64,000 nt of DNA, from assembly GCF_003952465.1 (NCBI RefSeq), contig NZ_CP034448.1:3015001-3079000 (forward strand). The letters are read 5' to 3'. Made by a program: the position numbers and the translations under genes. Shown in pieces: positions 49,565-56,867 of this stretch; the stretch's first letter is position 1, and the number at the start of each line of letters is the position of its first letter. The notes under the pieces are model-generated. The model ran no database searches. It had not been told where the DNA came from and saw only the letters and a program-made list of their open reading frames with translations. This stretch comes from Mesorhizobium sp. M1B.F.Ca.ET.045.04.1.1. Its GTDB lineage: Bacteria; Pseudomonadota; Alphaproteobacteria; Rhizobiales; Rhizobiaceae.

Positions 49565-49655
49565 GACTAGCCAACATCTCTCGCCGGGCGTTGATGCCCG
49601 CGGACTTATTTTTTGAGAGGCGTATCAAGCCCGAGCCTCGCACGTTCGCTGTTGG
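49565..49655 (-). repeat. Duplicate of the 10.85-10.94 kb segment
   Basis: On the minus strand: GCGAACGTGCGAGGCTCGGG, CTTGATACGCCTCTCAAAAA, then CGCCCGGCGAGAGATGTTGG. It matches 10850-10940 with few differences and, as there, precedes the secreted-protein gene. One frame encodes NSERARLGLDTPLKK and a stop in both copies, so the tail of a lost small gene may be conserved. Confidence 0.5.
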
Positions 49656-49820
49656 CGTTCATCCCCAGGCGCCAGATCATTGAACATCCTCGCGAGTCCA
49701 ACCTAAAAGTGCACCACCAAGGCATACGCTCAAGCGAAGGGCGTCGAAGCTCGCACCAACACGCATGGGCCGGGCTTGCAGAGGTGTAGGACCTACTTCT
49801 CGAATCCCGAAACAAAAGCC

Positions 49821-49854
49821 GAAAAAACCCGCTGCATCGCTGGAGGCAGCGGGT
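49821..49854 (-). terminator. Rho-independent terminator on the minus strand
   Basis: Minus strand: ACCCGCTGC, a 10-base loop, GCAGCGGGT, then TTTTTT. The stem is perfect (49827-49835 / 49846-49854). No minus-strand gene could be identified between it and 50.2 kb, so it may end an unrecognised transcript. Confidence 0.65.
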
Positions 49855-50081
49855 GTTAAGTCTGGCAACTATGACTGACGATAAAGGGACTCACAAATCG
49901 CCAGTCCGGAAGCCAATGAGATAGCGGGCTACATGTTTCACAGTATGGACCTATGCGCGCGGTGACAAGACTTCAGTCGCACCTGGCGGTCGACTGCGTG
50001 CCTGTACTCGGAACGAATGAATAGAGGCTCCGTTGACCGAATGCCGGCAGCTCCCGCTAACGGCGGTTGAGCGTAAGCAGA

Positions 50082-50118
50082 GGCTCCAGCGCTTGGCGGA
50101 GAGGTATGCGCTGGAGCC
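50082..50118. repeat. Perfect 11-bp inverted repeat
   Basis: GGCTCCAGCGC (50082-50092) / GCGCTGGAGCC (50108-50118) with a 15-base loop. It sits just upstream of the small membrane peptide at 50145 and could be an attenuator or operator. Confidence 0.4.
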
Positions 50119-50144
50119 GTCTAAGTCGGGTAGGAGCGAAGGAT

Positions 50145-50246
50145 ATGCAAGACCATCGGAACAGTGTCCTGGAAGCTCGTTGGCTTCTCGCGGTGCCCGC
50201 TTCACTTGCCCTAACGGTGCTGCTGGCCGGACTCTTGCTTTCCTGA
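50145..50246 (+). CDS. 33-residue single-span membrane peptide
   Basis: GGAGCGAAGGAT precedes ATG 50145; the product is MQDHRNSVLEARWLLAVPAS followed by LALTVLLAGLLLS. The last 20 residues are one transmembrane helix. It is similar in style to the other tiny membrane peptides in this window. Function unknown. Confidence 0.5.
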   Translation: MQDHRNSVLEARWLLAVPASLALTVLLAGLLLS

Positions 50247-50413
50247 CCGAAGCGGTGGGCTATCGTAGGACTTCAGTCGCGCCCAATTGACTCGTTCTGA
50301 CTTTTTCTGGGCGTATCGCTTTTAAGTCGTCCGTACCGAGTAGAGGCACACTGACGCTTGGGATCGGTCATCATGCTTTCGCCCCTACAAAGAGGCAAGC
50401 ATGTTGCCATGGA

Positions 50414-50560
50414 GTGGCGGATTCAGCCGAGTTGGAAACTCTTGGGAGAGTTTTCAACGATTACTGCGCCAAGCATGAAATTGTCAGCGAGGGCGAGCGT
50501 GGCGTGATCGACCATCAGGGCACCGATGCCGTCGATATATGGCAGAACGAAGCTCATGAA
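50414..50560 (+). pseudogene. Remnant of a VFD-family small protein
   Basis: The frame reads DSAELETLGRVFNDYCAKHE and IVSEGERGV, homologous in pattern to 1556-1765 (SSEVALLGRVFDRL) and 8865-9092. After about 30 residues the expected A..V...F..G..D..EL part is missing and the frame continues as random sequence to 50614. A truncated copy. Confidence 0.45.
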
Positions 50561-50859
50561 AGGGGCAGGAGAGAACCGGCGACCGATGCATATCATGTGT
50601 TGGGGAACAACTGAAAGCTTCGGCCGCCGGCCCTCGGCGGGGCGTTGCCATTTCAGGCAACGCTGATACGTGACGCTGGCGCGGAGGTTCGTTCAATCTG
50701 AGGCCGCTGCGATGCCGGTTACTATCCACAGGCCTCGCTACTGCGTTCTTGGAATTCTCGGACCAATGTGTGGAGGGGATCCCGGATCCCAACCTCGGGG
50801 CTGCTTTACGTCACAACGTTGTAGAGCGACCACCTGGCTCGGAGGGGAGAGCACGGTCT

Positions 50860-51816
50860 ATCCACGGTATAAAAGGTCCCGTCGCGAACGGAGAGCTGGG
50901 CCGCGCCCAGACCGCGCTGGAAGCGGCGATGCGATGCGGGCCGCGTTCCGACCGGACCACGACGAACTATCTCGGCTTCGACGGCAGAATTCTGGCCGGC
51001 GCAATTCTGGCAAGGACGCTCTGGCTGCAAGGTTATCCGGATCGGGCCGTGGAGCGCGCGCTGCTGACGGTCGAGGATGCGGAAGTCCTGAACCATCCCC
51101 TGACGCTCTCCATCGCACTCCGTGTTCCTCTGGGTCGGAGACCTGGCGCGCGCAGAGGAACACATCGATCGTCTTTTCTCGCGTGCCGAATTTCATTCCC
51201 TTGGACCCTATCTCGCGCTAGGGCGCGGCTTCAAAGGGGAGCTCGCCATTCGTCGAGGCAACGCAAGCAGCGGTGTCGAAAGCCTGCGATCCTGTCTCGC
51301 CGAGCTTCATGCCGCCCCTACGAACTACTGACCACGCCGCTCAACATTTCCTTCGTTCAGGGCCTCGCCGCGACCGGTAGGTCCGCCGAAGCGCTTTCAC
51401 TGATCGAGGAGACGATCCAGCAGGTCGAGAGAGGCGGCGATCTTTGCTACATGGCAGAGCTTCTGCGCGTGAAGGGCAACCTTGTTCTCGCAGCCCCGCA
51501 AGCCGGCACCGACGAAGAAGCGGAACTTTGTTTTCGGCGGTCGTTAGACCTCAGCGATCGTCAGGGGGCTCGCGCATGGGAGTTGCGGTCCGCTATCGAC
51601 CTCGCTTTCCTGTTGGCTGCACGCGGACGACACGACGCCGCCCAAGCACTCCTCCAGCCAATTTTCGCGCGATTCGGGGAGGGTTTGGAGACAGCAGACC
51701 TGCAGTCAGCCGCACGGCTGTTGGCCACGCCGAACAGCATGGCTCTGGCAGCGCTGCGGGCAGGCAAGGCAGTGCCGGCGCCTCGCGATAGACATCACCG
51801 AGAAGGCGGCCATTGA
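50860..51816 (+). pseudogene. ATPase/TPR-type transcriptional regulator, C-terminal remnant
   Basis: Three frames together give ILARTLWLQGYPDRAVERAL, LTVEDAEVLNHPLTLSIALR, then WVGDLARAEEHIDRLFSRAE, then LLTTPLNISFVQGLAATGRS, AEALSLIEETIQQVERGGD, AELLRVKGNLVLAAPQAGTD, EEAELCFRRSLDLSDRQGAR and AWELRSAIDLAFLLAARGRH. This is the TPR-like C-terminal half of large winged-helix/ATPase regulators. Two frameshifts (near 51120 and 51330) and loss of the N-terminal HTH and ATPase show it is dead. Confidence 0.65.
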
Positions 51817-52000
51817 GTTCGACCGACAGCGTGCGCGACCGGTCGATGCGGCTGATCTTGGATGGGCTGCCGCCGATACGGATGTCGGCGACCGGACCGT
51901 GGTCGACGCTGCCGCGGCTGCCGGCGACGCGCAGGCTAGCTATGTCATTGAGCGTCGTCCGGCTGGCGGGATCGAACCGCGCGCGGATGGAGATTTGGCG
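51765..52000 (-). pseudogene. RND efflux permease fragment
   Basis: The minus strand reads RFDPASRTTLNDIASLRVAG, SRGSVDHGPVADIRIGGSPS, KISRIDRSRTLSVELNGRLL and GDVYREAPALP. This is the docking/porter region of an AcrB-type permease (DI..LRV....G.V.L..VA.I..G..P..I.RIDR.R...V..ELNGR). No membrane parts remain. It overlaps the end of the regulator remnant on the other strand. Confidence 0.6.
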
Positions 52001-52009
52001 TTGCGATAC

Positions 52010-52642
52010 TCACCATTGAACCATGCATGTTGGCAACTCAGATGGAATCTTTCCTGCAATCGGCGGCACAGGGAAATACTGGGTCGTTATCTGAACCTCG
52101 ACGGCGGTCTGGTCGCCAAAAAGCCGGGAAATAAGGTGCAGCGCTTCATCGAGTCCCGAAGATATGCCGCCGCCCGTCAGCCGGTTGCCCGACTCGACAA
52201 AACGCGGGTGACCCCTGGCTACTTCGATTGCCGGAAAACGGCGCAGGCAGTCGACGAACGCCCAGTGCGTCGTCGCTTTGTGGCCGTCGAGCAGCCCAGC
52301 TCGAGCCAGCAGGAGCGCCCCCTCGCAGACCGAACAAACCCATTTCGCATCGTTTGCGATCTGTCGCAGGTAAGCGAGATAGGGTGATGCCGGGTCACTC
52401 ATGATCCTTCCGAGCGCTGGTGGATCACCGCCGGGGACCCACATGACGTCCAATGTCGGCGTTGCGTCGAAACTGGCTTGCGCTTCGAAGCGCACTCCGT
52501 TCAAACTGGTGACCGGAGCGCCATCGATCGACAGGATAAACGTCTCCAATCCCTTTTCCTTGTCGACCCAGGTGAACATCTCGAGCGGACCGACAACATC
52601 GAGCAGGTTGACGCCTTCATAGACTGGAATGCCAAGTTTCAA
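52010..52642 (-). CDS. DJ-1/PfpI family protein (isonitrile-hydratase-like)
   Basis: A 210-residue protein. TTG 52642 is the likely start because GAGGAG lies 8 bases upstream and the family begins LKLGIPVYEGVNLLDVVGPL. It has the class-I glutamine-amidotransferase-like fold with nucleophile elbow WVCSVCEGALLLARAGLL (C106, E107) and ATTHW (H126). Relatives include isonitrile hydratase and the sensor half of GlxA-type regulators, but there is no HTH domain. It lies 36 bases after the LodB-like gene on the same strand and may be the last gene of the oxidase operon, perhaps protecting against reactive aldehydes or peroxide. Confidence 0.75.
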   Translation of the reverse strand: MKLGIPVYEGVNLLDVVGPLEMFTWVDKEKGLETFILSIDGAPVTSLNGVRFEAQASFDATPTLDVMWVPGGDPPALGRIMSDPASPYLAYLRQIANDAKWVCSVCEGALLLARAGLLDGHKATTHWAFVDCLRRFPAIEVARGHPRFVESGNRLTGGGISSGLDEALHLISRLFGDQTAVEVQITTQYFPVPPIAGKIPSELPTCMVQW

Positions 52643-52677
52643 GTCATCGCTCCTCTTGGCTCGCGATTCGCACGGGC

Positions 52678-53784
52678 TTAACCTTGGGCAGCGGCCGCCG
52701 CAGAGTTTTGGAAATGACGGCCGCGCCGCTGCCAGAAAGCGGCGTCCCATCGCGCGGCGGCGGCGTAGTGGGCAGCAAGCGCCGGGACGTAGTCGACAAA
52801 ACCCTGCCTGGCGATCATCGCATAGCGTTTGCGTGCCAGTTCGCCGTGTCCATCCAGCATGTCCGACGCGGCATAGGCCGCGAGGATCCCTGAGCGTAGC
52901 GCATGAATGATCCCGCGCGAGGACAACGGATCGGCTGCGAACAAGCAGTCGCCCGCCGCGACCCAACGCTCACCCGCGGCCGGATCGATCGTTACGGTTC
53001 CCGCCGACTTGACCAACGCCGCGGTTTCACGCGCGCCGGAAGACAAAAGCGGGGCGATAAGCTGTGTCGCCGCCAACGCGCGGTACCAGGATTTCGGATC
53101 GCGCATTTCGCTTCCCAGATCCGGGTCGGTCAGGCATGCCACCACCCGGCGTTGATCAGGCAAATCGGCGCTGTACCACCAGCCCTCGGGACGCGCCTCG
53201 ATGACCATTTGGCAATCACCCGGCGCGCGGTCGAAGAAGCGGGTATAGGCCGCAAGGTGGCTGTGTGCCCGAAGCTTGGCGCCAAAGGATCGCGCCAGTT
53301 TCCAACTACGACCAGTCGCCCAGATCACGGCGTCGGCGACAATATCCCCATCGGGCAGCTTGAGGCGCCACCCATAGCCTTCGCGAACCGCCGAGCACAC
53401 CGGGCTTGCGAAACGCACCTCTGCTCCCGCGGCGTCCGCCGACTTCACCAGCAACCGGTCGAACCGCGACCGGTCGAGCTGGCGGCCGGCACCCTGGGCG
53501 GAGAACATGCTATGCCGCTCGTCGGGTGTTTCGCCACTCCATGCCGAAACGACCGCACGGCTCTCCACGAAAGCCTCTGCGACGAACGATGTCCAGACTC
53601 CGAGCTGGCGCAGCAGCCCTTGCGCCACCGCCGGCAAGACCTCGCCCGGTTTCGGCCGGTCATGTCGTCCCGCCTCCAGGAGCACGACACGCCTTTGTGG
53701 CGCGTGGCGGCGCAATGTCAGCGTCGCAGCCGCGCCCGCCGGTCCCCCGCCGATGACAGCAAAATCAGTCTGCTCGGACGGCAT
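52678..53784 (-). CDS. LodB-like FAD-dependent maturation flavoprotein
   Basis: A 368-residue protein from ATG 53784, overlapping the previous gene by 20 bases. It has the FAD motif DFAVIGGGPAGAAATLTLRR (7-26), a long middle with GRQLDRSRFDRLLVKSADAA, VIWATGRSWKLARSF and the late GERWVAAGDCLFAADPLSSR, GIIHALRSGI typical of flavin-dependent halogenase-like proteins. In LodA/GoxA systems the adjacent LodB flavoprotein is required to make the CTQ cofactor in the partner oxidase. Its place two genes after a LodA-like gene supports that role here. Confidence 0.8.
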   Translation of the reverse strand: MPSEQTDFAVIGGGPAGAAATLTLRRHAPQRRVVLLEAGRHDRPKPGEVLPAVAQGLLRQLGVWTSFVAEAFVESRAVVSAWSGETPDERHSMFSAQGAGRQLDRSRFDRLLVKSADAAGAEVRFASPVCSAVREGYGWRLKLPDGDIVADAVIWATGRSWKLARSFGAKLRAHSHLAAYTRFFDRAPGDCQMVIEARPEGWWYSADLPDQRRVVACLTDPDLGSEMRDPKSWYRALAATQLIAPLLSSGARETAALVKSAGTVTIDPAAGERWVAAGDCLFAADPLSSRGIIHALRSGILAAYAASDMLDGHGELARKRYAMIARQGFVDYVPALAAHYAAAARWDAAFWQRRGRHFQNSAAAAAQG

Positions 53785-54181
53785 AGAAGGACGCCACCAC
53801 CCCGGCCGGATTGGTGCTTCCGCCGTCGCCCGAATGCGGGATGGTGCGCACCACCGAGCCGACGATCGCAGGCACTTCCAGCCGGTCGGTGCTGTTTGGC
53901 CAGACAGGCACGAGCCAGCCGATATAGTCGTAGATCCATTCCTCGCCGCCGACCACGCCCTTGCCCTGGAAGCGGACCTGCATCGGCGAGCCGTAGCCGA
54001 AGCTGCCACGCAGATCGAGCGACCACCTCGGCCCGCCGATGGTCCCTGAAAGCTCGGTCACGGATTGCTCCGCGATGGCCAGCGTACCTTCGCCGAACAA
54101 AAGGTCATTGGCCGCCTTGCTAACATCGGGATCGTTGAGAAAGCTGCGATAGGTCCAGTTGCCGACAAAGGGATTGGTCAT
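53765..54181 (-). CDS. Small protein between LodA- and LodB-like genes
   Basis: A 138-residue product from ATG 54181, starting 2 bases after the LodA-like stop. MTNPFVGNWTYRSFLNDPDV, LLFGEGTLAIAEQSVTELSG, TIGGPRWSLDLRGSFGYGSP, MQVRFQGKGVVGGEEWIYDY, IGWLVPVW. The alternating beta pattern suggests a lipocalin-like or single beta-barrel domain, with a repeated GxWxY..F start as in small ligand-binding barrels. No signal peptide. Spacing implies it works with the oxidase, perhaps as an assembly or substrate-binding subunit. Not part of the classic lodAB pair. Confidence 0.65.
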   Translation of the reverse strand: MTNPFVGNWTYRSFLNDPDVSKAANDLLFGEGTLAIAEQSVTELSGTIGGPRWSLDLRGSFGYGSPMQVRFQGKGVVGGEEWIYDYIGWLVPVWPNSTDRLEVPAIVGSVVRTIPHSGDGGSTNPAGVVASFYAVRAD

Positions 54182-54183
54182 GG

Positions 54184-56829
54184 TCACTCTCCCGAATCTT
54201 CGACACAGATGTACTTGATGCTGGGCGAGGGCTGATCGAGATCGCCCGCGGGATTGCGCACGACGAAGCCGAGTTTCGACCACTCGGTCACCATCTTGAG
54301 GTCGCCGGCGAGTGTCTGCGGGATGCCGCGCGCCCAGTTGCGGAACTGGAAGTCCTTGTCTACGGGGTAATAGACCTGCATCGGCCGGTGTGCCGGCCAC
54401 CACAACGTCTCCCAAACGCGCCGCTCGCGCTCCAGCAACGTATTGCCGACGCTGTCGGGATAAAGGACGTTCCATTCCTCATAGGTGACGTCGATCGTCT
54501 GGGTGGAGCATTCGTTGAAATCGGCCTGCCAAGGTAGTCCGCTGAGCTTCGTCAGGTCTCCCGGCTGCAGCCCGACGTCAAAGTCGCTTCCCAGCGACAG
54601 CGGATCCGAGGCATAGGCGATGTAGCCTTCCTCGCTGACGCCTGCGCCCCATCGATTGGCGTTCTCTTGCGCCGCGGTCAGTGCAAAACTGTACCATTCG
54701 GGGTCGGCCTTGATCCGGTAAGGCTCGCGCCAGATTGCCGGATTGCGGATGATCCATGTCACCTCGCCGCCCGGGCAGAAAGCGCCGCCAAGCCCGTTCG
54801 ACAGCACGCCCTGGTCGAGGCCGCGTCCGCCCGGCACGTTCCAGTCCTTGTAGGGTTGCCACGGATCGATCGCGGGAGCGAAGCCGGCATCCACCTCGTC
54901 GATGAAGAGGCCGGCCGCCCATTGCCGCAGCAGGAAAAGCTGCGTGTCGGTCAACCGCAGGAACTTGCTCACCGTCTTGTTGGTGATCGGATTGTCGCCG
55001 GCCAACAGCGGCATCAGCGGCAGGTGATAGGTGCGCGTCGCCGGGTTGGCGTCGAGCTGGAACAGGTTCTCCTCGCCAGGCTTGCGCAGCAGATCGAACA
55101 AATACTGCCGCGCCGGGCGGCCGGGATCGGTGGTGGCCTCCTTGGCCGCGGCGGAAAGTGCGCGGTCCAGCAACTGGCCGGAGCGGTACTCGAACGCCAG
55201 CCGGCGCAGCGCTGCTGCGATCGGCTCGTCCGGATCGTTGGTGCGGTCCGGTTCAGCCGGCTCCTGCCGCGAGGACGACCGGGCGAGCGTCAGCATTCGC
55301 TTCTTGGGCGGCGCCGCGGCAGCGGCGATGCGCTCGATCACGCGGGTGACCGCCGCATCGAAAGCGTCGCGTGCTTCGGCATAGGCAGTTTCGGCCACTG
55401 TGTCGTTATCACCGCAAACCTTTTGCCAGCGCGCGGCATAGGCGCGAGGCGTCTCACCATCGTCAGGCGGGCAGACCGCGGCGGTGAACGCCGCTGCCGC
55501 CGCCTTGAGCGTCGCGGCTACATCGGCGACCAAGGCGTCGCTCGCCGCGCCGGGCGCCTGCGTGGCATCGAGCAGCATCAGGCTCGGCTCCACCGCTGCC
55601 TCTAACAGGCGCCCGGCGACATGATCCTCCTTGACGCGACCTTCCTTCTGCGCCAGCGCGCGCGGCGCGATGTGTGGCGGGATGCACAGGCGGTAGGGGT
55701 CAAACGTGCCCCGGCTCGTCTGGTTGTGCGGAAAGTTCGATTGCTGAAGGATGTTGGCGAAATAGGAGAATTCGTCGGCGCGGAAAATGATCGGCCAGAT
55801 GTCACGCCAGAACCAGGGACGATAGGCAGCGTTCCATTCCACAGGCCCGGCCTTCCAGTGAAGCAGGGCCGCCGTGTCGGTGGGATCGATCTTCTGCGGC
55901 GCATTGAACGTCCCGGCTGTGCCGTACATGTCGGTGCGATAGGCGAATTCGCGGATCGACATGTCTTCGACCACGTCTTCCAGCGTGATCATGTCGAGCA
56001 CTTCCGGCGCATAACGCGGATAGCCGACCAGCACCCAGGCCGGATATTCGACGTCGATGTAGCGCAGCGCCTGGACGCGCTCCTCCATCATCACCAGCCG
56101 CGCCATCACCGGCCCGTCCGAGATGTCGTCGAACCAGCCGTCGCTGTTGGCGTAGGTCTCGATGCGCGGATGGCCGAAGCCGCCAAGGAACGAGCCGCTG
56201 TTGCCGTGCCCGCCAAGCACCAGCAGCCTTCCGCTGTCGTCCGTCATCATGTCGCCGAGCGTGTCGATGTCGTGCGGCGCCATTCCGGTCGGCGGGAAGG
56301 TGACGGCATAGGCTGGGTTGCTGTCCCGGCCGAAGCTCGCCTTGCGCCGCGCCGTGCAATCCACCGCCTGCGGTCCGGCGTCGATGATCAGCTTCTGCCG
56401 TTCGACCGGATCGGTGATGCCGGCGTTGCGCAGCGGCGTGCCGGCGGGATAGCCGGCCTCGCCGCGCAACCCATCGAAAGTGAACCATGCCGCCTTCTTG
56501 TTCGCGAGTTGGACGCGCCACTGTATGTCGACCAGCTTGCCACGATTGCCGCCACCCTCGACATGGTCGCCGATCTTCAGCGGAAACCCCTGCGGATTGG
56601 CCTCGTCATAGGCGAAGATCTGGAAGCGCGCAGCCTGGCGCTTGATACGGCCCTTGTCGTCCTTGAAGTTTTTTATCGGCGCGTCGCCCTTGGCGGCGTT
56701 GCCGTTGGCGTCGCATTCGATCGGCAACTGCGCCGGCTTTTCCGGCGAGATGCAGAAGCCTTCGGGGCTGTCGCCAAGCCTGGCGATGCCGACGGCCGGA
56801 TGGATGCGATAGACAGTTGGGTCGGCCAT
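54184..56829 (-). CDS. LodA/GoxA-like CTQ-dependent amino acid or amine oxidase
   Basis: An 881-residue protein. The start MADPTVYRIHPAVGIARLGD and the following PEGFCISPEKP are characteristic of the LodA/GoxA family. The cofactor is cysteine tryptophylquinone: the expected Cys is in GGAFCPGGEVTW (about C685) and the Trp in LPWQADFNEC (about W767). Other family marks are WFDDISDGPVMARL, PHDIDTLGDMMTDD and WWPAHRPMQVYYPVD. The insertion at 410-590 is Ala-rich helical. Known members oxidise L-lysine (epsilon) or glycine with release of NH3 and H2O2 and are antibacterial. No signal peptide is visible; some family members are exported regardless. The substrate here is unknown. Confidence 0.85.
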   Translation of the reverse strand: MADPTVYRIHPAVGIARLGDSPEGFCISPEKPAQLPIECDANGNAAKGDAPIKNFKDDKGRIKRQAARFQIFAYDEANPQGFPLKIGDHVEGGGNRGKLVDIQWRVQLANKKAAWFTFDGLRGEAGYPAGTPLRNAGITDPVERQKLIIDAGPQAVDCTARRKASFGRDSNPAYAVTFPPTGMAPHDIDTLGDMMTDDSGRLLVLGGHGNSGSFLGGFGHPRIETYANSDGWFDDISDGPVMARLVMMEERVQALRYIDVEYPAWVLVGYPRYAPEVLDMITLEDVVEDMSIREFAYRTDMYGTAGTFNAPQKIDPTDTAALLHWKAGPVEWNAAYRPWFWRDIWPIIFRADEFSYFANILQQSNFPHNQTSRGTFDPYRLCIPPHIAPRALAQKEGRVKEDHVAGRLLEAAVEPSLMLLDATQAPGAASDALVADVAATLKAAAAAFTAAVCPPDDGETPRAYAARWQKVCGDNDTVAETAYAEARDAFDAAVTRVIERIAAAAAPPKKRMLTLARSSSRQEPAEPDRTNDPDEPIAAALRRLAFEYRSGQLLDRALSAAAKEATTDPGRPARQYLFDLLRKPGEENLFQLDANPATRTYHLPLMPLLAGDNPITNKTVSKFLRLTDTQLFLLRQWAAGLFIDEVDAGFAPAIDPWQPYKDWNVPGGRGLDQGVLSNGLGGAFCPGGEVTWIIRNPAIWREPYRIKADPEWYSFALTAAQENANRWGAGVSEEGYIAYASDPLSLGSDFDVGLQPGDLTKLSGLPWQADFNECSTQTIDVTYEEWNVLYPDSVGNTLLERERRVWETLWWPAHRPMQVYYPVDKDFQFRNWARGIPQTLAGDLKMVTEWSKLGFVVRNPAGDLDQPSPSIKYICVEDSGE

Positions 56830-56867
56830 TTGTTTCCCCCCGCGTCGACGCCGGCCGCGTCTTTCGT

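Noticed and set aside
50033..50290. 85-codon plus-strand frame
   Set aside because: It overlaps the better-supported small membrane peptide at 50145 and a perfect inverted repeat; composition is random.
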